Shown here one piece after another: positions 10,400-19,143 of a stretch of 42,500 nt of DNA. The DNA comes from Symbiodinium natans (taxonomy: Eukaryota > Sar > Dinophyceae > Suessiales > Symbiodiniaceae). The stretch is from assembly GCA_905221605.1 (NCBI GenBank), contig CAJNDS010000358.1, forward strand, positions 575,001 to 617,500. The letters run 5' to 3'. The notes beneath the pieces were generated by a model. It did not search any database and was not told where the DNA came from. It saw only the letters and a list, made by a program, of their open reading frames with translations. The stretch's first letter is position 1, and each line of letters starts with the position of its first letter. The translations under genes and the position numbers were made by a program.

Positions 10400-10461
10400 T
10401 CAATATAGACACGTCTGCGGCTACAGCAGATGAGCGGGCAGCAGCAAACGGCTCAAATAGC
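10400..10461 (+). CDS. Candidate exon (NIDTSAATADERAAANGSNS)
   Basis: Acceptor TCCGGAAG, donor GTGGTC, 20 open codons. Only this frame is open. The upstream array is TTTAGGG, unlike the usual order. Confidence 0.5.
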
Positions 10462-10509
10462 GTGGTCGGCTACAGTACGCCTGGTCCTTTTGTAAACCGC
10501 AGGAAAAAC

Positions 10510-10590
10510 TGTATGTGTAAGTGTGTGTGTGTTTACATATTTATATATATATACACATATATGTACATATATATATATATAGACATACAC
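10510..10590. repeat. GT/TA microsatellite
   Basis: GTGTGT followed by TATATA and CACATA runs within the intron. Confidence 0.85.
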
Positions 10591-10655
10591 ACATAATCAG
10601 AAAGTCAGTTTATCGGCGTACCTGAACTGACCTTCAGCCCCATCTCCCCCTTCAG

Positions 10656-10674
10656 CCTGACGGAGAATATTCAG
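10656..10674 (+). CDS. Candidate 19-nt microexon (PDGEYS)
   Basis: Preceded by CATCTCCCCCTTCAG, a good pyrimidine tract and acceptor; followed by GTTGGC. The tract is the main support. Confidence 0.45.
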
Positions 10675-10938
10675 GTTGGCCCCTTTTTGGGGCCTATACT
10701 TTTGAAACTCCTGATCACCAGCAAATACGCGGCCAAAACCCTAAACCCTCAAGCCCTGCAAGCCCTAAACCCTATCAACCCTATAGACCCTAAAAACCCT
10801 ATAAACCCTAAAGCCTTGAAAGCCCTAGAAAACCTCTAAACCCTATAGGCCTAGGAAGCCCTGAAGAACCCTGAAAAGCCTAAACCCTAAAGCCTAAACC
10901 CTAAACCCCAAAGCCTAAGAAACCCTGAGAAATGTGAG

Positions 10939-11016
10939 GCCTTGGTGTGTCACTGGCGTCTGGAAGTCGTGGACGACGTTCCAGTCACGGAGGACCCGCC
11001 GCAGACGTCGACGCGC
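10939..11016 (+). CDS. Candidate exon, 26 codons (ALVCHWRLEVVDDVPVTED...)
   Basis: Acceptor AAATGTGAG, donor GTTAGG leading into GTTAGGGTTG. Exactly 78 bases, phase 0 both ends, mixed acidic and hydrophobic residues. Unrecognised. Confidence 0.65.
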
Positions 11017-11370
11017 GTTAGGGTTGTGCAACCCTAAACCCTAGACGCCCAAATCCTAAACCCCAAACCCTAAACCCTAGAACAACCGGGGAGTAGTCTG
11101 CAATGGGTGCCGGGGTTTTGGGAGACTCTAGGTCCAGGCAGGGGCCCTCTTTGCGGCTTGCAGGTTTAGGGTTCAGGGTTTAGGTTTAGGGTTTAGGATT
11201 TAGGCTTAGGGTGTAGGCTTTAGGGTTCAGGGTTTAGGGTTCAGGGTTTAGGGTTTAGGGTTTGCGGTTCAGGGTTCAGCGCACCCCCCCCCCCCTGAAA
11301 GTCCCAGCTGTGAAGCATCAAGACCTGTGCCCTAAACGCGACCGAACGACACCCACGGCCTGAGCGGCTT

Positions 11371-11470
11371 AGGGCCTAGGGCTTAGGGCTTAGGGCTTAG
11401 GGCTTAGGGCTTAGGGCTTAGGGCTTAGGGTATAGGGTTTAGGGTTTAGGGTTTAGGGTTTAGGGTTTAC
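11371..11470. repeat. CTTAGGG variant array passing into TTTAGGG
   Basis: About eight CTTAGGG units in a row, then TTTAGGG. The same variant is amplified at 42036-42100. Confidence 0.95.
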
Positions 11471-11489
11471 CTGGACCGCGGTAGTAGCC

Positions 11490-11725
11490 GATTATTAACA
11501 GCTACTTCTTGCGGTGCCAGAATTTTCAGCCACTTTCCAGCTAAGCTGGAAATCTGCGGCACCGTGCAAAAAGTTGCTGTTTTTTGCATGCATAAAGAAC
11601 GCGTAAAGTGCCGGAAAAAGCGTAGAGTGCCGTGAACTTGTGTGCTGTTTTAAACAGTGTCGTAAATCTGCAGAAAAAAGGAGCAACTTTCAGCAGTGGC
11701 CGAAATAAACGTACACTGTTTTTCA
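11490..11725. other. Heptamer-free stretch with a hairpin
   Basis: GCGGTGCC (about 11511) and GGCACCG (about 11556) are inverted, with the perfect palindrome TTCCAGCTAAGCTGGAA between them. GTGTCGTAAATCTGCAGAAAA resembles the satellite word at 9494. No gene seen. Confidence 0.5.
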
Positions 11726-11802
11726 GGCAGCGTTTAGGGTTTTGGGTTTTAGGTTTAGGGTTTTAGGATTTTAGGGTTTAGGGTTTAGGGCTGCCGCAAC
11801 AG

Positions 11803-11841
11803 GAGCATCTGCAGCAGGCCAAAGAGATGAATCAGCAGCGC
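11803..11841 (+). CDS. Candidate exon, coiled-coil-like (EHLQQAKEMNQQR)
   Basis: Acceptor CCGCAACAG, donor GTCCTC, 13 codons in phase 0. The frame stays open to the next TTTAGGG at 11873 (VLEDPAAPHC), so the true end may be later. Gln/Glu-rich helix. Confidence 0.55.
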
Positions 11842-11873
11842 GTCCTCGAGGACCCCGCTGCACCTCATTGCAG

Positions 11874-11957
11874 GGTTTAGGGTTTAGGGTTTAGGGTTTA
11901 GGGTTTAGGGTTTAGGGTTTAGGGTTTAGGGTTTAGGGTTTAGGGTTTAGGGTTTAG
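11874..11957. repeat. TTTAGGG array, 12 units
   Basis: Perfect heptamers directly after the coding-like island. Confidence 0.97.
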
Positions 11958-12182
11958 ACTCGAGGGCTTGCAAGAAGTAGCCCAAAAGAGCCCTTTTGTT
12001 GCAGCTTGTTGTTCAAACAGCCCCTTAAGATCGAATTCTCAGGGTACGCTACAACAAACGTCCATCAACTGTGTTAGGAGGGGTTCTCCCTAATCCCTAA
12101 ACCCTATCCCTAAACCCTGAAGAACAACACAGGGTGTTTGGGGGGTTCTTAAAGCAAGCCCCCGTGCGCCGATCCGTGACAG

Positions 12183-12221
12183 GAGCGCGCCCGGCTGAAA
12201 GAAGAGGCTGCCAAGGCGTGC
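12183..12221 (+). CDS. Candidate exon, coiled-coil-like (ERARLKEEAAKAC)
   Basis: Acceptor TCCGTGACAG, donor GTGGCT, 13 codons in phase 0. Alternating basic, acidic and Ala/Leu residues as in coiled coils. CCCTAAA up, TTTAGGG-like down. Confidence 0.6.
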
Positions 12222-12594
12222 GTGGCTTTAGGGTGTAGGGTTTAGCGTTTCGGGTTTAGGGATTAGTGTTGAGGGTTTAGTTTAGGGATTACTTTTGAGG
12301 GTCTAGGGTTTCGGGATTAGTGTTTAGGGTTAAGGAACTGCCAGGGGATGTTTTTAGAGCTAGGCGGACCTCACAATCCAGGCATAAAGTTCCCTAGAAC
12401 CTAACCTTTCCTTTAGGGGCCCCCTTGAATCTACTAGTTTCTAGCCGAAGTTATACATCCCCATCCATGCCCCCCAACACCCTGATCCCTGCAAACCCCA
12501 AAATGCCAGGACACTACGAACCGCAGACCTATACTCTTTGTGAAGGCGTTGCATTTTCGCCAAGCAAGAGCTTGGGGGTTCTCACGAATCTCTT

Positions 12595-12670
12595 CGGGTA
12601 GTTGCATGGTCCCTTAAACTGGGCCCTTATTTGGGGAAGCCTTATATACCCCTTGATCCTATACCCAAGG
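12595..12670. repeat. Element family E, copy 2
   Basis: GTAGTTGCATGGTCCCTTAA followed by GGGCCCTTATTT and, inverted, CAAGGGCCCATACCTCAGAAC. Confidence 0.55.
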
Positions 12671-12775
12671 GCCCATACCTCAGAACCTTTTAAAGAAGGT
12701 GAAAACCAATGTTAAGGGACCTTGTAACCTCCCTTAGAGAATCCAGAATGAAAACCCAAAACCCGAACCCGAAAC

Positions 12776-12890
12776 CCGGAACCCTAAACCCTAAACCCTA
12801 AGCCCTAAGCCCTAAACCCTAAACCCTAAACCCTAAACCCTAAACCCTAAACCTTAAACCCTAAACCCTAAACCCTAAACCCAAAGCCAA
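12776..12890. repeat. CCCTAAA array with CCCTAAG units
   Basis: About 15 heptamers. Confidence 0.95.
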
Positions 12891-12907
12891 TTTGCCACGT
12901 TGTACAG

Positions 12908-12924
12908 GCGGAAGCCGAGGGAGC
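12908..12924 (+). CDS. Candidate 17-nt microexon
   Basis: Acceptor TTGTACAG and textbook donor GTAAGG. A second 17-nt island with GTAAGA donor is at 21857. Frame cannot be set (AEAEG or RKPRE). Confidence 0.4.
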
Positions 12925-13110
12925 GTAAGGACTCATCCGGTGCTGCCTGGCATCATAGACCCGGGTCTGGAGTTTTGTATTTGTAGGTTTGGGGTTTATT
13001 GGGTTTAGGGTCGATAAGGTTTAGGGTTTAGGGGGTTGAGTGTTTTTTGGTGGGGGAGGGGATTTAGGGCCTATTGGGTTTGGGAATTTCGGGGTGCGTT
13101 GCGGCGCAAG

Positions 13111-13156
13111 AGTTCTGGGCCACATCGACTTCACTGACTACACTGAACCCCGCACG
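13111..13156 (+). CDS. Candidate exon (VLGHIDFTDYTEPRT)
   Basis: Acceptor GGCGCAAG, donor GTAAAC. One base plus 15 codons, ending in phase 0. Sits between TTTAGGG (up) and CCCTAAA (down), the less common order. Confidence 0.6.
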
Positions 13157-13226
13157 GTAAACCCAAAACCGCCAAACCCTAAACCCAAACCCCAAACCCT
13201 AAACCTCCGCTCTCCTGCCCCCACAG

Positions 13227-13239
13227 CCCATTGCACAAA
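13227..13239 (+). CDS. Candidate 13-nt microexon
   Basis: Strong tract and acceptor TCTCCTGCCCCCACAG, then donor GTCTAG. Supported only by the sites. Confidence 0.3.
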
Positions 13240-13389
13240 GTCTAGCCGAGGGACCCATAGCCCAAGTTATGCCTAACGGCTAGTATCATTTACTATCACC
13301 GTTAGTACCATGATTGCTGTCAATGCGATGAGTACGATTGTTGCGAAACTCGCCCTAAACCCTAAACCCTAAACCCTGCTGTTCCCAAG

Positions 13390-13408
13390 CCAGACACCGC
13401 AAAGACAG
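13390..13408 (+). CDS. Candidate 19-nt microexon (PDTAKT)
   Basis: CCCTAAA array, acceptor CCCAAG, donor GTTTAC, then TTTTAGGG. Confidence 0.35.
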
Positions 13409-13467
13409 GTTTACAGCTCTGGGGCACCTCCTTGTAGGCCAGTCGCACCCTAAATTACATGACCTCC

Positions 13468-13620
13468 GAGGGTTTCAGGGTTTTAGGGTTTTAGTGCTTT
13501 AGGGTTTTAGCGTTTTAGGGTTTTAGGGTTTTAGGGTTTTAGGGTTTTAGGGTTTTAGGGTTTTAGGGTTTTAGGGTTTTGGGGTTTTAGGGTTTTAGTG
13601 TTTTAGGGTTCAGGGTTTAG
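13468..13620. repeat. TTTTAGGG octamer array
   Basis: About 16 units of the 8-base Chlamydomonas-type variant (some TTTTAGTG), returning to TTTAGGG at 13613. A local expansion of one variant. Confidence 0.95.
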
Positions 13621-13697
13621 GGTTTAGGGTCTCAAACCTCAGCGCATATCGGCAAGCAGACCACTGCAGGCTCGGCTAGTTTAGGATTGAGGGTTTA

Positions 13698-13854
13698 GAC
13701 TCCCCCCCTCCCCCCCTCCCCCCCCTCCCCCCCTCCCCACCCTCCCCCCCTCCCCCCCCCCCCCCCTCCCCCCCCCTCCCCCCTCCCTCCCCCCCCCCCC
13801 CCCTTCCCCCCCCCTCCCCCCCCTCCCCCCTCGCCCCCCTCCCCCCCCTCCCCC
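13698..13854. repeat. C-rich array, C6-8 followed by T
   Basis: 157 bases of almost pure C and T with period about 7-8, close to the heptamer period. Strong strand asymmetry. Confidence 0.95.
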
Positions 13855-13906
13855 CTACTCTGCGGACTGCAGGTCCTTTCCTACTCTGCGGACTGCAGGT
13901 CCTTTC
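13855..13906. repeat. Perfect 26-bp tandem duplication
   Basis: CTACTCTGCGGACTGCAGG followed by TCCTTTC, twice without mismatch. Confidence 0.95.
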
Positions 13907-13955
13907 CTCTGGGAGCTCACAGCCTTAGGGTGTAGGGTTTGACGCGCTGTTGCAG

Positions 13956-13994
13956 CAGCTGCCGTCTACATGGCGAAGCAGGGCCACTACTTTG
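13956..13994 (+). CDS. Candidate exon (AAVYMAKQGHYF)
   Basis: Acceptor CGCTGTTGCAG. Possible donor GTCAGG at 13995; the frame continues (GQALQAHP) to TAA in the next array, so a GC donor at 14000 is an alternative. Good protein-like composition. Confidence 0.6.
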
Positions 13995-14016
13995 GTCAGG
14001 CTCTGCAGGCCCACCC

Positions 14017-14088
14017 CTAAACCCTAAACCCTAAACCCTAAACCCTAAACCCTAAACCCTAAACCCTAAACCCTAAACCCTAAACCCT
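14017..14088. repeat. CCCTAAA array, about 10 units
   Basis: Perfect heptamers running to within 8 bases of the next acceptor. Confidence 0.97.
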
Positions 14089-14095
14089 GATGCAG

Positions 14096-14175
14096 GTGCA
14101 CCAGGCAGGGCCTGGCTGGTTCCACCACGCCGTGGCACATCTACCGTCCGTTCCCAGCAAGCCCTTCTGGAAGAC
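14096..14175 (+). CDS. Candidate exon, 26 codons (VHQAGPGWFHHAVAHLPSVP...)
   Basis: CCCTAAA array, acceptor CTGATGCAG, donor GTCCTTAGGG at the edge of a TTTAGGG array. The clearest case of C-array, exon, G-array. Trp/His-rich, unrecognised. Confidence 0.65.
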
Positions 14176-14316
14176 GTCCTTAGGGTTTAGGGTTTAGGGT
14201 TTGGGGTCATATGTTACCTACAATGTACTGAAACCACCCCCGAGTTAGACTTTTTAACCACTTCCAGAACCCAACCTCTTAGAAGTTTTACAAGCAAAGG
14301 GCCCTTATTCTTACCC

Positions 14317-14482
14317 ACCCTAAACCCTAAACCCTAAACCCTAAACCCTAAACCCTAAACCCTAAACCCTAAGTCCTAAACCCTAAACCCTAAACCCTAA
14401 ACCCTAAACCCTAAACCCTAAACCCTAAACCCTAAACCCTAAACCCTAAACCCTAAACCCTAAACCCTAAACCCTAAACCCA
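14317..14482. repeat. CCCTAAA array, about 23 units (longest in window)
   Basis: One TAAGTCC interruption at 14370; otherwise perfect. Confidence 0.98.
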
Positions 14483-14522
14483 AGCACGTTGGCCTTGGGT
14501 TCTTGAGTTGCCAAGGCCTCAG

Positions 14523-14559
14523 CACGAGCGGTGCCTCCTGATAACGCTCCTTGAGCCTG
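14523..14559 (+). CDS. Candidate exon (HERCLLITLLEP)
   Basis: Acceptor AAGGCCTCAG, donor GTAGCT, 12 codons plus one base. The opposite strand is also open here, so strand rests on the splice sites. Confidence 0.5.
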
Positions 14560-14639
14560 GTAGCTCTTAGGGGTTTAGGGTTTAGGGTTTAGTGTTTAGG
14601 GTTTAGGGTTTAGGGTTTAGGGTTTAGGGTTTAGGGTCG

Positions 14640-14735
14640 GGCAGTTGCAGTTACATGGGCCCTGAACATGGTCCCTTAACCTTCTATCAGGGGTTCTGAA
14701 GCATGGGGCCCTTGGGTAAGGGTCCCTCTTTACGG
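14640..14735. repeat. Element family E, copy 3
   Basis: CAGTTACATGGGCCCTGAA, ATGGTCCCTTAACC, then GGGGTTCTGAAGCATGGGGC. Confidence 0.6.
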
Positions 14736-14833
14736 TCCCTAAACCCTAAACCCTAAACCCTAAACCCTGAACCCTCAACCCTAAACCCTAAACCCTATAC
14801 CCATACTAAGGGACGATGCTAAGCTACCCTCAG

Positions 14834-14891
14834 AGCAGCCGGGTCATCGTTTCACCGAAGGTTATGTCTCACCAAGTGCAAAGAAGTGGAG
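14834..14891 (+). CDS. Candidate exon (QPGHRFTEGYVSPSAKKW)
   Basis: Acceptor CTACCCTCAG, donor GTGGCC. CCCTAAA up, TTTAGGG down. The frame stays open past the donor (WPCLYWDKRPP), so it may be longer; a second frame is also open. Confidence 0.5.
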
Positions 14892-15359
14892 GTGGCCATG
14901 TCTGTACTGGGATAAGAGACCGCCTGCTTGTATTCTTTTGGGTTTAGGGTTCATGGTTTAGGGTTTAGGGTTCAGGGTTTTGGGGTTAGGGTTTAGTGTT
15001 TAGGGTTTTGCTGGGCTGGGCTGTCCTCCAACAGAGTGGGTCTTGGGGCTTAGAATAGCCGACCTAGCGAGAATGCGGCTGCTGCAATGAGTTGATTCTC
15101 CTGCTGCTCAAATCAGGCTCTTGATGGGATCAGCAGTGTCGGGTTTAGGTTTTAGGGTTCATGGTTTAGGGTGGATTGCAAGGTTCAGGGTTCAGTGTCG
15201 GAAAGCGCTGCCTGGCTTAAGGCTTAGGTGTCGGGAAATGTTACTGCAAATAAGTCTAGTTGCAACTGATAACACCTGGCCCTTCAATTTGTAGTCGTCG
15301 CTCAGAAGACTCTGCGACAAGTAGACCCTGAACCCCTGAACCCTAAAATACAGCAACCT

Positions 15360-15455
15360 AAACCCTAAACCCTAAACCCCAAACCCCAAACCCCAAACCC
15401 CAAACCCCAAACCCCAAACCCCAAACCCCAAACCCTAAACCCTAAACCCTAAACC
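15360..15455. repeat. CCCCAAA variant array inside CCCTAAA
   Basis: About eight CCCCAAA units in a row flanked on both sides by CCCTAAA. Confidence 0.95.
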
Positions 15456-15462
15456 AAAAACC

Positions 15463-15540
15463 GTCACGCTGCATGGGCTCTACCGCTTCCACCGCCGGTA
15501 TCGGCCAGGCGTGCCGCTGTTGGAGCTACGCTTTGTTGGG
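15463..15540 (+). CDS. Candidate exon, 26 codons (VTLHGLYRFHRRYRPGVPLL...)
   Basis: Highly protein-like, ending LELRFVG before donor GTCCGG. No AG acceptor at the left edge; acceptor CGGCCAG at 15508 would shorten it to VPLLELRFVG. The longer minus-strand open frame has a weaker composition. Confidence 0.55.
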
Positions 15541-15789
15541 GTCCGGACTTTCCCAAACACGTACCATCAACTGCGATTTGCTCAAGAACCCCCCCCCCCC
15601 CCATCCCCCTAACTTTAGCAGGGTTTAGGATTTCGGGTTTAGGGTTTAGGGCTACTATTTGCTTAAACCACCCCAAACAAAATGGTGATATTCTTCCTTG
15701 TAAGGGTAAGGGTTTGGGGTTGCCCGAACCCCTGAAGCTTCTAGGGCTTTTCATTGGGTGAAGGGTTTACAGGTTCTTTCAGGTCTTTA

Positions 15790-15925
15790 GGGTTAAGGGC
15801 TCTATAGGGTGTAAGTGTTCTGCAGGGTGTAAGGGTTCTATAGGGTTTGTTAAGGTTTCTGTAGGGTTCTATAAGAGGTTCTATAAGGGTTCTATAAGGG
15901 TTCTATAAGGGTTCTATAGGGTTTA
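15790..15925. repeat. GGGTTCTATAA variant array
   Basis: Repeated 11-12 base units, perfect in the last four, running into TTTAGGG. The pattern resembles the 9-base CCCTATAAA variant elsewhere. Confidence 0.85.
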
Positions 15926-15982
15926 GCGTTTAGGGTTTAGGGTTTAGGGTTTAGGGTTTAGGGTTTAGGGCTTCGGCGCCAG

Positions 15983-16069
15983 GCACAGTCGCTCTTAGAG
16001 TCCTTGGCCGTGGGACCCGCCGATCTGCCCGCGGCTCTGCAGCCGCTGCTGAGCGTGAGCCTGTCGGAG
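15983..16069 (+). CDS. Candidate exon, 29 codons (AQSLLESLAVGPADLPAALQ...)
   Basis: Acceptor CGGCGCCAG, donor GTCCCT, exactly 87 bases, phase 0 both ends. Ends PLLSVSLSE. Helical, leucine-rich. TTTAGGG on both sides. Confidence 0.7.
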
Positions 16070-16254
16070 GTCCCTCGGTTTAGGGTTTAGGGTTTAGGGT
16101 TTAGGGGGGTTTAGGGTTTAGGGTTTAGGGTTAGGGTTTAGGGTAACTCTCCCAAAGGTCGTATCTTAGTAGTAGAGTAGGCAACCTTTAGCCTTTTTAT
16201 GGGGTAGTCTAATCCATATAAAAATCCCAAAGGTTGACCTTTAATTCCCTAAAC

Positions 16255-16356
16255 TTGGGATGTTCCCCCTTCTATACTAACAGTCCTTAATAGGGACTAT
16301 AGTACCCCTATTATCATTCCTATTAAGGACTGTTAGTACAAGGGGGAACATCCCAA
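16255..16356. mobile_element. Element family B, complete palindromic copy
   Basis: Arms TTGGGATGTTCCCCCTT and AAGGGGGAACATCCCAA are perfectly inverted, as are CTAACAGTCCTTAATAGG and CCTATTAAGGACTGTTAG further in. 102 bp, no coding capacity. Confidence 0.85.
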
Positions 16357-16560
16357 CCTTAAACCCTTAAAACCCTAAACCTTATAAGGGAATCCTACTA
16401 TTTGGGGGCCTATACTAGGGGGTCGTGTATAGCTGCATATATCACGGAACATCCCAACCTTAAACCCTTAAAACCCTAAACCTTATAAGGGGATCCTACT
16501 ATTTGGGGGCCTATACTAGGGGGTCGTGGTAGAACGAACTATAGCTGCATATATCACGTG
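16347..16560. repeat. About 100-bp tandem duplication beside family B
   Basis: GGAACATCCCAACCTTAAAC through GGGGGCCTATACTAGGGGG and AGCTGCATATATCACG occurs twice. The first unit overlaps the right arm of the family B element, so the duplication happened after insertion. Confidence 0.85.
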
Positions 16561-16629
16561 TTCGTGGACGACGTTGGTAGTAATTGAGGCAGTATAAACT
16601 AAAACCTCGAGGCACCCTAACAAAGGAAC

Positions 16630-16745
16630 CCATTCTTGGCAGCCCAGTCGTACCCTTTACCCTTTATTTTGGGTCTGGTTTCCCTTATAAAATATCCCTA
16701 AACCCTAAACTCTAAACCCTCATCCCAAAAAAGGGTGCCCTGGTT
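16630..16745. repeat. Element family F, copy 2
   Basis: CCTTTATTTTGGGTCTGG, TTTCCC, then AAAAAAGGGTGCCCTGG, with CCCTAAA units inserted between. Confidence 0.45.
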
Positions 16746-16759
16746 TAGAGTCGCATTCG

Positions 16760-16892
16760 CACCCTAAACCCTAAACCCTACACCCGAAACCCTAAACCCT
16801 AAACACCAAACACCCTAAACCCTAAACCCGAAACCCTAAACCCTAAACCCTAAACCCTAAACCCTAAACCCTAAACCCTAAACCCTAAACCC
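16760..16892. repeat. CCCTAAA array
   Basis: Degenerate, then about nine perfect units at 16828-16892. Confidence 0.95.
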
Positions 16893-16957
16893 TGTCCCGC
16901 TGGAGGAGGAGGCTCTGACCCATACGATTTCTTCAACCCAAAGCCCGCTTGTCCCAG

Positions 16958-17019
16958 GTGTGCGCCGCATACCAGCGTTTCGGCGGTGAAGACTCGGTCT
17001 GCGTGGAGGAGTGGGGAGG
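16958..17019 (+). CDS. Candidate exon (VCAAYQRFGGEDSVCVEEWG)
   Basis: Acceptor GCTTGTCCCAG; donor is the GT of GTTTAATC before TTTAGGG, with an earlier GT possible. Two Cys and an acidic end. A different frame 5' of the acceptor (GGGSDPYDFFNPKPACPR) is also open. Confidence 0.6.
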
Positions 17020-17122
17020 GTTTAATCTACTGGGTTTAGGGTTTAGGGTTTAGGTTTAGGGTTTAGGGTTTAGGGTTTAGGGTTTAGGGCTTAGGGAAAC
17101 CCAAGGCCTTTTTTGACTTAAG

Positions 17123-17192
17123 GACATCTGCGATCAGCTCCCCCTGGATGCGCGGGCGGCCAGGCAGTTGACGGCTGGGCAGAAGTGCCTAG
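17123..17192 (+). CDS. Candidate exon (DICDQLPLDARAARQLTAGQ...)
   Basis: Acceptor TTTTTTGACTTAAG after a T-run, donor GTACGC. 23 codons plus one base, ending KCL. Good composition. Confidence 0.65.
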
Positions 17193-17371
17193 GTACGCCC
17201 TTGGGGCGTTTTTACATATCCCTTATTTGGGTTCAGGGTTTAGGGTTTAGGGTTTAGGGCTTAGGGTTTAGGGTTTCGGGTTTAGGGTTTAGGGTGTTTG
17301 GTGTTTAGGGTCTAGGGTATAGGGTTTAGGGTTTGAGAAACAGTTTTCAGAGAGGTTAGGGGCCATCCTAG

Positions 17372-17405
17372 GTGCCTTCCAACCCGGGAGCTGCTGGCGA
17401 CGCTG
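17372..17405 (+). CDS. Candidate exon (CLPTRELLATL)
   Basis: Acceptor CATCCTAG, donor GTTCTG, one base plus 11 codons. All three frames are open around here, and an alternative acceptor TTTTCAG lies at 17350. Confidence 0.4.
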
Positions 17406-17442
17406 GTTCTGGTGCCTGTGGGCCGAAGAAAGGGGGGGGACC

Positions 17443-17502
17443 CTAAACCCTAAACCCTAAACCCTAAACCCTAAACCCTAAACCCTAAACCCTAAACCCT
17501 AA
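17443..17502. repeat. CCCTAAA array, 8 units
   Basis: Perfect heptamers. Confidence 0.97.
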
Positions 17503-17727
17503 TAAATCTGTTTAGGGTTCACGCATTTAGGGAGTTAGGATCTAAACGAATCTAAGGTTTATGAGGTTTAGGGTTGTTGGTTTAAGGTTTTGGTTTAAGG
17601 GTTTAGAGGTTTAGTTTTTGGGCTTTGGGTTGAGAGTCTCTGTTTTGAACCCTAAACCCTGAACCCCAAACCCTAAACCCTAACCCCTAAACCCTAAACC
17701 CTAAACCGGCTGGGGCCCTGAGGCAAG

Positions 17728-17826
17728 CCGCACGCATGCCTTCACGAAGGCGCGCTTGATCTTCGACCTCTGCGATTTCAGTGGCGAGGGCCGCCTACAG
17801 CTGGAGCACTTCTTCCAGGCCTCCGG
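17728..17826 (+). CDS. Candidate exon, EF-hand-like (RLIFDLCDFSGEGRLQLEHF)
   Basis: The segment after LIFDLC reads D-x-S-G-E-G-x-L-x-L-E-H-F. It matches the EF-hand loop at positions 1, 3, 5, 6 (Gly) and 8 (hydrophobic), with helix-type residues on both sides. Position 12, normally Glu, is His, so calcium binding may be weak or lost. Acceptor GAGGCAAG, donor GT of GTTTAGGG. CCCTAAA up, TTTAGGG down. Other acceptors at 17722 and 17749. Confidence 0.65.
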
Positions 17827-18087
17827 GTTTAGGGTTTAGGGTTTAGGGTTTGGTGTTGGGGGCTTAGGTGTGGGGGAGCGGCGGGGGGAGGGGGAGGCGG
17901 GGGATCATTGAACCTTAGGGAACCGTTCGAAAGCCATCTGACTGCGAACCCCTACACCCTCACACCCCTCAAACCCTCAATCCCTAAACCCCCAAATCCC
18001 TAAACCCTCAATCCCTAAAGCCCTACACCCTAAACCCTCAAATCCCGAAAGCTCCACACCCCAAACATCCCCCTTAGCCCTTTGCAG

Positions 18088-18259
18088 GCGGTGTCATCTT
18101 TTCTGGCGGCAGCCGTGCGCCTGGGCAGCGGCATTCGCCGCCCGGTGCTTCCGAGGAAGCACGTCTTGGACTCCCTGGCGTTCGGCCTCTTCCGCGCCTA
18201 TGACTCCGAAATGTCCAAGGACACCATGAGCATCCTAATAGCTATTCAAAGCACCCTAT
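18088..18259 (+). CDS. Candidate exon, about 57 codons (AVSSFLAAAVRLGSGIRRPV...)
   Basis: Very good acceptor TTAGCCCTTTGCAG. Open frame continues LAFGLFRAYDSEMSKDT, a helical segment that could follow the EF-hand-like exon just upstream. The donor is unclear: first GT is at 18260, and non-GT donors are possible earlier. Codon use is GC-rich to about 18230 and then drops, so the coding part may end near there. Confidence 0.65.
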
Positions 18260-18529
18260 GTTTTTGGGAGGCTGCATATAACAGTCCGTAGAAGAGGATT
18301 GTCTACCACAGACCTACAGAACACCCAAAACCCTAAATTTAGGAGCCTCCGGCTCAGGCCGCCGACCCAAGAGGCCCAAAACCTCTCAACCCTCAAAGCC
18401 GGAAATGGTTGTTACCCAAAGCCTAAACGCTAAACTCTACACCTAAACCAGGGTTCGGGGGTTGGAGGACGTGTTGTGGGAATGGGGGGGTAGAGGCTTC
18501 GAACTGTTGGAGTTGGCGTAAGGTTGCAA

Positions 18530-18650
18530 CATGGCAACCCCCTGTGCTGAACCGCTTCCGGTCGATGCGTTTACGTCGTGCGGGTGGCGCGGTCCTCCAC
18601 CGACCCACCCGGCCCCGCCCCCCCCCCGCGTTTTACGTTTTAAGGTTTTT
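18530..18650. repeat. Element family I, copy 1
   Basis: Shares CCCCCTGTGCTGAACCGC, GTCGATGCGTTTACG and CGGGTGGCGC with 20456-20580, each copy ending in a C-run and CGTTTTA. Open frames on both strands over it are shared by both copies and look like repeat, not gene. Confidence 0.8.
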
Positions 18651-18845
18651 GGGGGTGTAAAGGCGGGGAAGTGAAGAGGTTGCAGTTTTCCTGCGTGTCC
18701 TGCGAAATCCGGCACGATGTGCCGTGGTCCCTCAGCTAAGCGGCAAGCCCCTCCCCCCCCCGAACCGGGATCTGATGCAGCCCCGCGGCACATGGATCCT
18801 GCATGCCATGGCCCTAAAACCGTAAACCCTATAAACCCTATATAG

Positions 18846-18886
18846 CAGCTGAGGTCGTACACCTCGGGGAGCGACTCGAGCACCAG
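18846..18886 (+). CDS. Candidate exon (AEVVHLGERLEHQ), GC donor
   Basis: Acceptor CCTATATAG, then two bases and 13 codons ending in CAG before GCCATGGCCCTAAA. No GT is present, so a GC donor is inferred. The end resembles the next exon (GERLEHQ / ERRLELQ). Confidence 0.45.
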
Positions 18887-18944
18887 GCCATGGCCCTAAA
18901 CCCTAAACCCTATAAACCCTAAACCCTAAACCGTGTCGATCGAG

Positions 18945-18992
18945 GCCCATCCAGATCCCCACGCCATCATGGAGCGACGGCTCGAGCTCCAG
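18945..18992 (+). CDS. Candidate exon (AHPDPHAIMERRLELQ), GC donor
   Basis: Acceptor GATCGAG, exactly 16 codons, ends CAG before GCCGCGG. Joins the previous exon in frame. The frame runs on to TGA at 19002. Confidence 0.5.
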
Positions 18993-19143
18993 GCCGCGGC
19001 TTGATATGCAGGTTCATGGATGCACTCATGTTCTGTGATCTCCATGCAGGCTGCATACCGTCCCGGAAGGGCACCTTGGCTAAAAGGATGAGGGGCCCGA
19101 AAGCGAACAACGGATTCAAGCTGCAAGTGCACTAGCTTATTAT

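Noticed and set aside
15464-15754. 96-codon minus-strand open frame
   Set aside because: Passes through poly-C and heptamers; the plus-strand island 15463-15540 has better composition and a donor.
18423-18883. 146-codon minus-strand open frame
   Set aside because: Spans the family I repeat; the same frames occur over the second copy near 20456.
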